Shown here in pieces: positions 1 to 5,392 of a stretch of DNA of 14,690 nucleotides. Each line of letters starts with the position of its first letter. Within the stretch, counting starts at the first letter, position 1. The stretch comes from Promethearchaeota archaeon. GTDB taxonomy: Archaea > Asgardarchaeota > Lokiarchaeia > Sigynarchaeales > SOKP01. The stretch lies in contig JAGXOB010000051.1 of NCBI GenBank assembly GCA_019894735.1, positions 1 to 14,690 of the forward strand. Reading direction: 5' to 3'. The notes under the pieces were generated by a model. That model saw nothing but the letters and a program-made list of their open reading frames with translations, had not been told where the DNA came from and ran no database searches. The position numbers and the translations under genes were made by a program.

Positions 1-735
1 CAAGTAATTGGAGACACGGCATATTTTAAAGCACAAAAAGAGCTTGGTACAACAGTGGCCTTAGCAATTTCCATGACATTTCCTCTGTTTACATTTGTCC
101 TTTCATTAATTTTTCTCAACCGAGCTTTTGAGTATAAAATAATTATTTCAATTGTCCTTATTGGAGCAGGTATCATCATTATAGGAAAAAATAGGATAAA
201 CGTAGAAAATGAACCCCTAAATTCCCTAGATTCGAGCGTTCAAGATCGTAAATTATCTCATAATGTATCTTTTAAATCCATAGGATACGCGTTAACTGCA
301 TCTCTTGGATGGGCTATTGGTCTTGTTATCATCGATTACGCGACAAATCGAATTGATCAAATTTTAGTTGCGGAGGGATTTAGTTCCATTATTAGTAACG
401 TAATACGCTTTCCATTTGCATTGTTGATTTTAGCATTAATGGTTTGGAGAGAAAATAGAATTACAGATGATTCCCAATACCTGCACTCATTTAAAAAACC
501 CTCTCAAACTTGGTTAATATTGCTTATCGCTTCTATTATAGGTACTTCTTTAGGGGCGTATTTATACACTGAAGCTGCTCGCACAGCCGGAGCCATTGTA
601 ACGTCTTTATTAGCTAGTGCTAGCCCATTATTTTCCCTCCCACTAACGTATTGGTTTAATAAAGAAAGAATAACCAAATACGGATTTTTGGGAGTTATTT
701 TTACGATACTCGGAGTAATTATAATTCTTATTTAA
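1..735 (+). CDS. EamA/DMT-family transporter, 5'-truncated by window edge
   Basis: Carrier of the drug/metabolite transporter (DMT) superfamily, an integral membrane protein; the substrate cannot be told. The frame is open from base 1 (first residues QVIGDTAYFKAQ), so the GTG at 55 is probably internal and the gene starts outside the window. The visible 244 residues hold about seven hydrophobic segments: the last two helices of a first EamA repeat, a polar loop of about 40 residues (near residues 65-105), then a full second EamA repeat of five helices ending in an Ile/Val-rich helix at the stop. The segment with aromatic-Lys-Ala followed by Pro-Leu-Phe-Thr, and the small-residue helix with Ala-Ser-Pro-Leu-Phe, resemble the matching repeat helices of EamA proteins. 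It converges on the small GTPase gene, 85 bp away. The family call is firm; the specificity is open. Confidence 0.88.
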   Translation, partial: QVIGDTAYFKAQKELGTTVALAISMTFPLFTFVLSLIFLNRAFEYKIIISIVLIGAGIIIIGKNRINVENEPLNSLDSSVQDRKLSHNVSFKSIGYALTASLGWAIGLVIIDYATNRIDQILVAEGFSSIISNVIRFPFALLILALMVWRENRITDDSQYLHSFKKPSQTWLILLIASIIGTSLGAYLYTEAARTAGAIVTSLLASASPLFSLPLTYWFNKERITKYGFLGVIFTILGVIIILI

Positions 736-820
736 TAACTCATTCGTAATAATGCTCAAATAGCTTTATTTCGTTCGAAATTAAACTACTATAAAATAGA
801 GTTGGTAATACAAATAAATT

Positions 821-1399
821 TTAGAGAAATTTATCGTATTTAAAACTATGAGTATCTAGGATATTCTTTGTCATTTCTACAAAAATTTCTCTTACATTAT
901 AATTCTCCTTAGCAGACGACTTAAAAAACTTCACTTTATCGTGTTTTTTTCTAAAACTTTCTATAACTAACTCATCTACCTTCTCGAGATTCTTAACTAA
1001 GTCACTTTTACAACCGATTAACAACTTTGGTGTTTTAAATTGTTTTTGCTTAAAAAGATGTTCATACCACCAATCTAAACCTAGTAAAGTGTTATTAAGG
1101 TTAAATAGGCTAAAAACCATAAATATACCATTTGCACCGTGGATGTAATAACTAAACATTTGTTTAAACTGTTCTTGGCCACCAAAATCCCAAAGCGAGA
1201 GTCTTATAAAAGTTTCGTTTCCATCAACAAGAATAGGAAGGTCATACGTATAGAAGTCGATACCGATCGTCAACCGTGTGTTTGCGTCGAACGTGTCAAA
1301 ACACAGTCTTCTAGCGATACAAGTCTTTCCTACTGCGCCCTGACCAAGTAAGCATATTTTAAAAATATAGTAGGGCTGTTCTTCACGTTCAAGTGACAT
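821..1399 (-). CDS. Ras/Rab-like small GTP-binding protein
   Basis: Small GTPase of the Ras superfamily (192 aa, one G domain), presumably a cytosolic GTP/GDP switch. Visible motifs: P-loop GQGAVGKT (19-26), switch I Thr44 in TIGIDF, switch II WDFGGQE (70-76) with Asp71, Gly74 and the catalytic Gln75, G4 as CKSD (130-133) where NKxD is usual, and G5 SSAK (161-164). The DFGG form, in place of DTAG, resembles Arf-type switch II. The C-terminus ends KYDKFL with no cysteine, so C-terminal prenylation is not expected, and no N-terminal myristoylation glycine is seen. The ATG at 1399 leaves a short lead of 13 residues before strand beta-1. It is divergent from the unknown gene at 1526 (126 bp apart). 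Many such GTPases are typical of Asgard archaea. The effector and function are unknown. Confidence 0.95.
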   Translation of the reverse strand: MSLEREEQPYYIFKICLLGQGAVGKTCIARRLCFDTFDANTRLTIGIDFYTYDLPILVDGNETFIRLSLWDFGGQEQFKQMFSYYIHGANGIFMVFSLFNLNNTLLGLDWWYEHLFKQKQFKTPKLLIGCKSDLVKNLEKVDELVIESFRKKHDKVKFFKSSAKENYNVREIFVEMTKNILDTHSFKYDKFL

Positions 1400-1425
1400 T
1401 AAAATTCAACTGACTTTTAAATTGC

Positions 1426-1434
1426 TTTAAAAAT
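1426..1434 (-). promoter_or_regulatory. Possible TATA box for the first small GTPase gene
   Basis: On the minus strand an A/T stretch reading TTTTTAAAG lies about 31 bp upstream of the ATG at 1399. That would place the start of transcription a few bases before the start codon, a near-leaderless mRNA. No Shine-Dalgarno sequence is seen before this gene. In sequence this AT-rich the match is weak evidence. Confidence 0.3.
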
Positions 1435-1492
1435 TATTGCTTTCTAGAAATAATCATTACAATCGGTTTTAAATTTTTATGTCAATAAGAGA

Positions 1493-1502
1493 AATTTATA
1501 TT
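1493..1502 (+). promoter_or_regulatory. Possible TATA box for the gene at 1526
   Basis: AATTTATATT is centred about 28 bp before the ATG at 1526, the spacing expected for an archaeal TATA box driving a transcript with a very short leader. An AGGA just before the ATG could be a weak Shine-Dalgarno element instead. Not distinguishable from AT-rich background by eye. Confidence 0.35.
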
Positions 1503-1525
1503 TTCGATATGAAATATTAGGAATT

Positions 1526-1987
1526 ATGGATGAAAAAAATTTGTTTCCTGATTACGAACCAAAGATCACACTTGACACTCTTGAGGATTATTTAAAAAAA
1601 CCGAGTAAAGTGTATGAAATCCTAGGAGAAATAGGAGAACCACACATAAGTAAGTTGACAAATATTTTAATTATATTCGACAAATATGAGAAAAAGGCAA
1701 AAAAAAAAGTGGGTAAGGTTGAGAGAGGCAATGTCGCAATCGGCGCGGATCCAGACCAATACTATCCTTCAGATGAGGAGTTACTAGTCTCGGAATTAGG
1801 GAAAAGAATTAAACAATTAATTGAATCATATTCCAAACCACAGCTGAAGACTATAAAATTAAGATACAATATTATCTCTCGACAAATTCGCTTTTTTGAA
1901 GTATCATTTAGACATGTAGATGTTATGGGTTCAGGGCGTTTCTTTTATGCTGAAAAAGCTAGCCACGAAACAATAATCGAAATATAA
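1526..1987 (+). CDS. Hypothetical protein (153 aa), unknown function
   Basis: I do not recognise this family. The ATG at 1526 is preceded by AGGA at suitable spacing and a TATA-like element. The protein looks soluble, with no signal peptide or membrane segment. Residues about 14-60 are predicted-helix-like and charged, with a lysine cluster KYEKKAKKKVGKVER near 52-66. A linker follows (GADPDQYYPSDEE), then an amphipathic helix, then a C-terminal half (about 110-153) rich in beta-like alternation (TIKLRYNII, IRFFEVSFRHVDV), with a Gly-Ser-Gly turn. It is divergent from the small GTPase gene and is followed 70 bp later on the same strand by the zinc-motif protein, so the two plus-strand genes could be co-transcribed. 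The frame is closed and full of ordinary codons, so a real gene is likely; its role is unknown. Confidence 0.7.
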   Translation: MDEKNLFPDYEPKITLDTLEDYLKKPSKVYEILGEIGEPHISKLTNILIIFDKYEKKAKKKVGKVERGNVAIGADPDQYYPSDEELLVSELGKRIKQLIESYSKPQLKTIKLRYNIISRQIRFFEVSFRHVDVMGSGRFFYAEKASHETIIEI

Positions 1988-2057
1988 TATTTTACTTCAC
2001 TTTTAATTGGATTTCTCCTTAAATATTTAATTCGAAGGTTTTCAAATACATTTTTTA

Positions 2058-2909
2058 GTGAGAGTTATTCTAGAAATCTTGGGGATAATCATTTTGAGTA
2101 ATGATGATAAGGTAAGAAATGAAAGTAAAATAAAAGAAAGAATTTGGAAGATTAGAGATTATATACAAGATCTCAACAATATTAAAGAAGGCATCATACA
2201 TTTTTTAGTCTCCCGCAAGGAATTGGACGATGTAACTAAAGATTTATGGATTTCAGATGTAAAGGGACTTTACTACAATACCGTGTCTGCTTGGGAAATG
2301 CTTAAAAGCGCTTCAAAAGGAAATTTAAATTTTCTTGATAAATCTAAAAACTTTTTGCATAACGCAAGAAGCTTGTTAGCGAAAGTTGTTAGTGAAATAA
2401 AGTTTTTTAAAGAAGAACTAGTATTAAACCTTATAACGGAAACTGAAAACAGTTTTGAAAATTGTTGGAGTGCGTTTTATAATGAATTTAATATATTAAC
2501 ACCAGAGATAAAAAGTACTAAGCATATCGAAAGAGTTATTAAAGTGTCTGATTCTGAATATCACTTACCCTGTTCAGTGTGTGGTAAAATTTCTGTCGAA
2601 TGCAAAATAGGCTATGGTCGGTTCGATGAACACGAATCACTTGTTTATAGTGGCATAACGCATAGCCGTTCGTTAAGAAAAAATCTCGCAAATAAGTTAT
2701 TTAAAATTTTAAAGAAAGAAGATCTTTCTGAAGTTCATTCATTCATGAAGGACTATCTCTGCTACGAGGGAATAGATGCATATTGTCCTGAATGCGATAA
2801 GATATATTGTTGGGAGCATTATAACGCAAGAGTAGAATACGATGACGGTTTCTACGATTGTACTTGCGGAGAATGCCCTGCTGGACATCTTAGGATGATC
2901 GATGATTAA
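2058..2909 (+). CDS. Hypothetical protein with C-terminal Cys/His zinc-binding region
   Basis: Unknown function. Numbering from the GTG at 2058, residues about 20-160 are charged and helical, possibly coiled coil. A first CxxC is at Cys172/Cys175 with Cys182 nearby. The C-terminus holds a dense cluster: Cys243-x2-Cys246-x4-Cys251-x2-His254, then Cys268-x-Cys270-x2-Cys273-x3-His277. This spacing suits two structural zinc sites or a cross-braced zinc domain, and the last motif reads CPAGHLRMIDD. Zinc binding is inferred from spacing only. The start is uncertain: the GTG gives a hydrophobic N-terminus (VILEILGIIIL) without a ribosome-binding site, while the TTG at 2094 follows GGGGAT at 2081-2086 with good spacing and removes that stretch. 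It follows another unknown gene on the same strand. Confidence 0.75.
   Translation: MRVILEILGIIILSNDDKVRNESKIKERIWKIRDYIQDLNNIKEGIIHFLVSRKELDDVTKDLWISDVKGLYYNTVSAWEMLKSASKGNLNFLDKSKNFLHNARSLLAKVVSEIKFFKEELVLNLITETENSFENCWSAFYNEFNILTPEIKSTKHIERVIKVSDSEYHLPCSVCGKISVECKIGYGRFDEHESLVYSGITHSRSLRKNLANKLFKILKKEDLSEVHSFMKDYLCYEGIDAYCPECDKIYCWEHYNARVEYDDGFYDCTCGECPAGHLRMIDD
2081..2096 (+). promoter_or_regulatory. Shine-Dalgarno-like GGGGAT before an alternative TTG start
   Basis: GGGGAT at 2081-2086 lies about 8 bases before the in-frame TTG at 2094. It supports a start 12 codons later than the GTG at 2058 for the zinc-motif protein. It would remove the only hydrophobic stretch at the N-terminus. Confidence 0.35.
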
Positions 2910-3003
2910 TTAAAACTTCTAAATTCTTCATTGTGAGTGCAACCTTCACATTCAGATCCCCCACCACAATTTTTTTATAGCAATCTAATTTAGACTTGTA
3001 GGA
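2906..3003 (-). pseudogene. Cysteine-rich C-terminal coding remnant with a frame break
   Basis: On the minus strand a short reading frame ends NCGGGSECEGCTHN followed by EEFRSFN and a TAA at 2906-2908. In frame it is stopped at 2975-2977 by a TAA next to an A7 tract (2970-2976). If that tract had one more base, the frame would continue upstream as SKLDCYKKNC, giving five cysteines in an arrangement unlike random AT-rich sequence. There is no start codon in either version. It overlaps the last bases of the zinc-motif gene on the other strand. It may be the tail of a lost or frameshifted gene, or chance. Confidence 0.3.
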
Positions 3004-3012
3004 TTAAGGACT

Positions 3013-3027
3013 AAAAAAAAGAAAAAA
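3013..3027 (-). terminator. U-rich tract downstream of the histone gene
   Basis: On the minus strand, about 38-52 bases past the histone stop, there is T6-C-T8. Archaeal RNA polymerases stop at such U-tracts without needing a stem-loop, so this is a reasonable terminator for the histone mRNA. Confidence 0.5.
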
Positions 3028-3064
3028 TAAATTTTTAAATTTGTTAAGCTGTAAGGAAATCGCT

Positions 3065-3271
3065 TTAAATTAAGTTGATAGCGATTTTCATATCTGCTTG
3101 AGTTACTTTCTTACGACCAGAGTGTTTAGCGATATCTAAAGCACAGCCAGTTAAAGTTTTGGCGTATTCTTCCAAATAATCCATTAACTTATCTACAGCG
3201 GCTCTACTTACGATTTCTGCTCCAGCCTTTTTCATTAAAGCCCGTAAAGGACTCCATGCGAATGCAGCCAT
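3065..3271 (-). CDS. Archaeal histone (HMf-like, single histone fold)
   Basis: DNA-wrapping chromatin protein of 68 residues, the usual length for archaeal HMf-type histones. The fold reads in order: helix 1 in PLRALMKKAGAEIVS (8-22), the long helix 2 from RAAVDKLMDYLEEYAK through LDIAKHSG (23-51), a GRKKVT loop, and helix 3 in QADMKIAINLI (58-68). It forms dimers that polymerise on DNA. The AGAE-IVS, ALDIAKHSGRKKVT and helix-3 Ala-Asp patterns match the family. It has no tails. The N-terminus MAAFAWSP is longer and more hydrophobic than in HMfB, and a cysteine (Cys43) sits mid-helix 2. Start choice is secure: GGAGGAA at 3281-3287 lies 9 bases before the ATG. The gene stands alone with its own likely promoter and terminator. 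Confidence 0.96.
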   Translation of the reverse strand: MAAFAWSPLRALMKKAGAEIVSRAAVDKLMDYLEEYAKTLTGCALDIAKHSGRKKVTQADMKIAINLI

Positions 3272-3280
3272 TTTTTTTCA

Positions 3281-3287
3281 TTCCTCC
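3281..3287 (-). promoter_or_regulatory. Strong Shine-Dalgarno sequence of the histone gene
   Basis: On the minus strand GGAGGAA precedes the ATG at 3271 by 9 bases. It is the clearest ribosome-binding site in the window, where most genes lack one, and fits a highly expressed protein. Confidence 0.8.
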
Positions 3288-3314
3288 ACTAATTATTAAA
3301 TTTTTAAAGTTTTG

Positions 3315-3322
3315 TTATAAAT
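3315..3322 (-). promoter_or_regulatory. Probable TATA box of the histone gene
   Basis: ATTTATAA on the minus strand lies about 44-51 bp upstream of the histone ATG. With a usual spacing of about 25 bp to the start of transcription, it gives a leader of about 20 bases, just enough to carry the Shine-Dalgarno sequence at 3281-3287. Confidence 0.5.
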
Positions 3323-3860
3323 AATTCGATGTTAATTATATTTACATTGGAATTTCTTATATTTAAATGTGTTGGTTGGTTATTGATTATCCGATTAATT
3401 TTATCATCCACTTTTGGTCGACAAAAAAAAATCTTGTTGATAAAAAATATTCTTTTTACTAGCAATATCAGATCACTAGATTTGATCAATAATTGAGTTC
3501 GAATGATGAAGTTGATCAGTGATTCAATGTTAATATAAGACTATTTGGTAAAGATCCTTGATTTTAACTATAGTATAGAATATACAAATAAGATTTTTTT
3601 ATATTAAGATTTTTGGTTATTAACTTTTTCTTCTTTAACAAAGAAATCCCCTATTTATTCATGGAAAAAATTATTTTCAGATAGGATTGTTATAGAATGG
3701 CATTAATTTTCTTTTTTTTTTGATGCTGATTTAAAGTCATTTTTATTTTTGTAGAAAACTCAATTTAACTCAAGTAAAATCGAAGAAGGTTTAAATTTTT
3801 GCTATTTTCTATAGTATCGGCTATAGTTTTGATCTTTTCATAACAGCAATAGTACCAAAC
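3323..3860. other. Long AT-rich intergenic region without a convincing gene
   Basis: About 540 bp between the histone promoter and the next coding frame. I see no RNA gene or conserved protein. Small structures are present: two TTGATCA copies (around 3482 and 3513) within a stretch holding ATCACT and its inverse AGTGAT, a small hairpin TTCTTT-AAC-AAAGAA near 3630-3650, and a T10 run at 3712-3721 that would terminate plus-strand transcripts. From 3795 onwards the frame of the membrane protein at 3861 is open and hydrophobic but has no ATG, so its true start may lie here. Confidence 0.5.
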
Positions 3861-4237
3861 GTGCCTTATCTTCTCTATGTATTGTTTTCCTCAACAGCAC
3901 ATGCCATTTGGTTTTTATTCGATATTTTTATATATGCGATCGGAAATAATCAATGGGGGTTCTTCCTCCTTAATCTTAGGTTTATCATCGCTCCATTGAT
4001 TGCTGCTGTATTAACGGGAAGACTTAGTGAAAAGAAGATTCATGCATTCGCAGGACTTTTCTTAGTTGTAATAATAATATGTTAGTTTGTATAATTATAC
4101 TGTATCAGGGTTTTACTTATCAAGTAATGCTTGCAGGGGAGTTTAGTGAAACGACAGCGTTAATAAAAGTAATTTTAGGGAGCTTAGTAGATGGTTTCAT
4201 CTATGGGATGATAGCCTATTTAACAACAAAAAAATAA
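3861..4237 (+). pseudogene. Small multi-pass membrane protein split by a frame change
   Basis: I do not recognise the family. A first frame runs from GTG 3861 to a TAG at 4083-4085 (74 aa, with hydrophobic segments PYLLYVLFSSTAHAIWFLF, FIIAPLIAAVLTG and FAGLFLVVIII). A second frame, shifted by one base, starts at ATG 4079, overlaps the stop as ATGTTAG, and continues to TAA 4235-4237 (52 aa: MLVCIIILYQGF, then a polar loop with GEFSETT, then a helix through DGFIYGMIAYL). The parts read together as one protein of about 126 residues with roughly four membrane helices. This may be a frameshifted gene, an assembly error, or two coupled small ORFs. The first frame is also open upstream to 3795 with hydrophobic codons but no ATG, so the 5' end may be decayed. 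A T-tract follows the end. Confidence 0.5.
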
Positions 4238-4244
4238 ATCCTAA

Positions 4245-4255
4245 TTTTTTTTTTT
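4245..4255 (+). terminator. T11 tract after the split membrane gene
   Basis: A run of eleven T on the plus strand starts 8 bases after the stop at 4237. Such U-tracts terminate archaeal transcription. Its placement supports a transcript reaching the end of the second frame at 4237. Confidence 0.5.
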
Positions 4256-4392
4256 AAAACCCCCTAATGGAAGTATAATTATTCCTCTTGATTCAATTTC
4301 AATTCTTTCTCGATTAGTTTTTAATATAATGTTTTGAAATGTCAAAGATACCTACACCCAAGTATACACAAAATCACTTGTTTTGGAAAGAC

Positions 4393-5302
4393 CTAATAAT
4401 TTTTCTTTTCATATTCAAGTTTAGTTTGACGCTTTGAGAGTAAAAAAGAGCTACTAATAATAAGAATTAATCCAATTATCAAATATATTATTGAAATTAT
4501 ATTTGAGGGGGAAGAAAGGAATATAATAAAAAAAGCTATTACAGGAATAATTTGAATCGGTGCATTAGTTATGGGGACCAAAACATTAGCTTGACCATAC
4601 TTAAGCGAAATTTGTCCTATAGTGATTCCAACTGCTACAATTAGGAGAATAACTATAAGGATTATAATACCGAAAATAATCTCTTCCTCTATAATAATTC
4701 CATCAACAACATGAGCTACAACTGTACTCCCGGGACTTGCCCAAACGGTGTTAAGTGAGAGAATTAATCCTGCTTCGATTGCAAATATTAAGCCTTTATT
4801 TTTACTGTATTTTCTACGGAAAATCTCAAACACAATTGCGAAAATAAAAATTGCTAATGAAAAACCAATTATTCTAATAATGAAACCAGAATCGAAAATA
4901 TTAAATGTAAAAACATCAATCGTTAGTTCGCTTAAGCCAAGTAATGTGACACCAGCTATCATTAGCAAAATTCCAATTATTTCTTCCTTTCCTAATTTTT
5001 CATTCAGGATTTTAACGGAGCCTATTGTAAGTACAATTAAACCTACGGACATAAGGCCAGGAACGAGAGCGGGTCCTATTAAAATAATGGCTATAAAATA
5101 AAAACCAAGTCCTCCGATTATTATTTGTAATAGTAATCCTAGAACCCATGCAGGACTTTTAACAAGACTTCTGATAAATTTGGGGTCGTTGGAGTGCTTG
5201 TTAATGACATATTTTTGAATAAGAACTCCGATTTGAACGATAATCCCCGCTATGAGTGCGAGGATAATTCCTATAAAATAGGTTATATCAGCCGTATTTC
5301 AT
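4393..5302 (-). CDS. NIPA/DMT-like membrane transporter, start out of frame by one base
   Basis: Integral membrane protein of the DMT superfamily, resembling NIPA-type (magnesium transporter-like) and EamA proteins; the substrate is unknown. The ATG at 5052 is internal: the same frame stays open to 5298 and encodes a clear N-terminal region, DITYFIGIILALIAG, then GVLIQKYVINK, RSLVKSP and a helix ending GPALVPG, typical of the family's first helices. This stretch has no ATG, GTG or TTG in frame. An ATG at 5300-5302 reads ATG AAA TAC GGC TGA; removing one A from the AAA would give M-N-T-A-D-I-T-Y and restore a protein of about 302 residues. Eight to ten hydrophobic segments follow, ending in a charged tail (KRQTKLEYEKKNY). 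So this is either an assembly error, a real inactivating indel, or rare non-canonical initiation. Confidence 0.8.
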
Positions 5303-5362
5303 TTTCACTTTATTGGATTGAATAATTAAAATATTTTATTTTCTATTCTTAATTATTTTTTC

Positions 5363-5369
5363 TATATTT
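5363..5369 (+). promoter_or_regulatory. Possible TATA box of the GH127 gene
   Basis: TATATTT is centred about 27 bp before the ATG at 5393. It would yield a leaderless or near-leaderless transcript, in keeping with the absence of a Shine-Dalgarno sequence there. The region is AT-rich, so confidence is limited. Confidence 0.35.
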
Positions 5370-5392
5370 TTTCAAATTACAGTTTTTTAAAA

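Noticed and set aside
736..820. Possible bidirectional terminator between the transporter and the first GTPase
   Set aside because: Only a short TTCG/CGAA palindrome and no long T-tract on either strand; not enough to call.
1139..1351. Plus-strand 70-residue open frame
   Set aside because: Antisense to the P-loop and switch regions of the first small GTPase; no features of its own.
3304..3489. Minus-strand 61-residue open frame upstream of the histone gene
   Set aside because: Low-complexity, Ile/Asn/Lys-rich sequence as expected of random AT-rich DNA, overlapping the histone promoter; no recognisable domain.
3470..3530. Repeated TTGATCA and inverted ATCACT/AGTGAT motifs as a possible operator
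   Set aside because: Arms are short, imperfectly arranged and lie in AT-rich sequence far from any confident start codon.
4748..5101. Plus-strand 117-residue open frame
   Set aside because: It lies antisense within the DMT-like transporter gene, whose frame shows clear membrane-protein homology.
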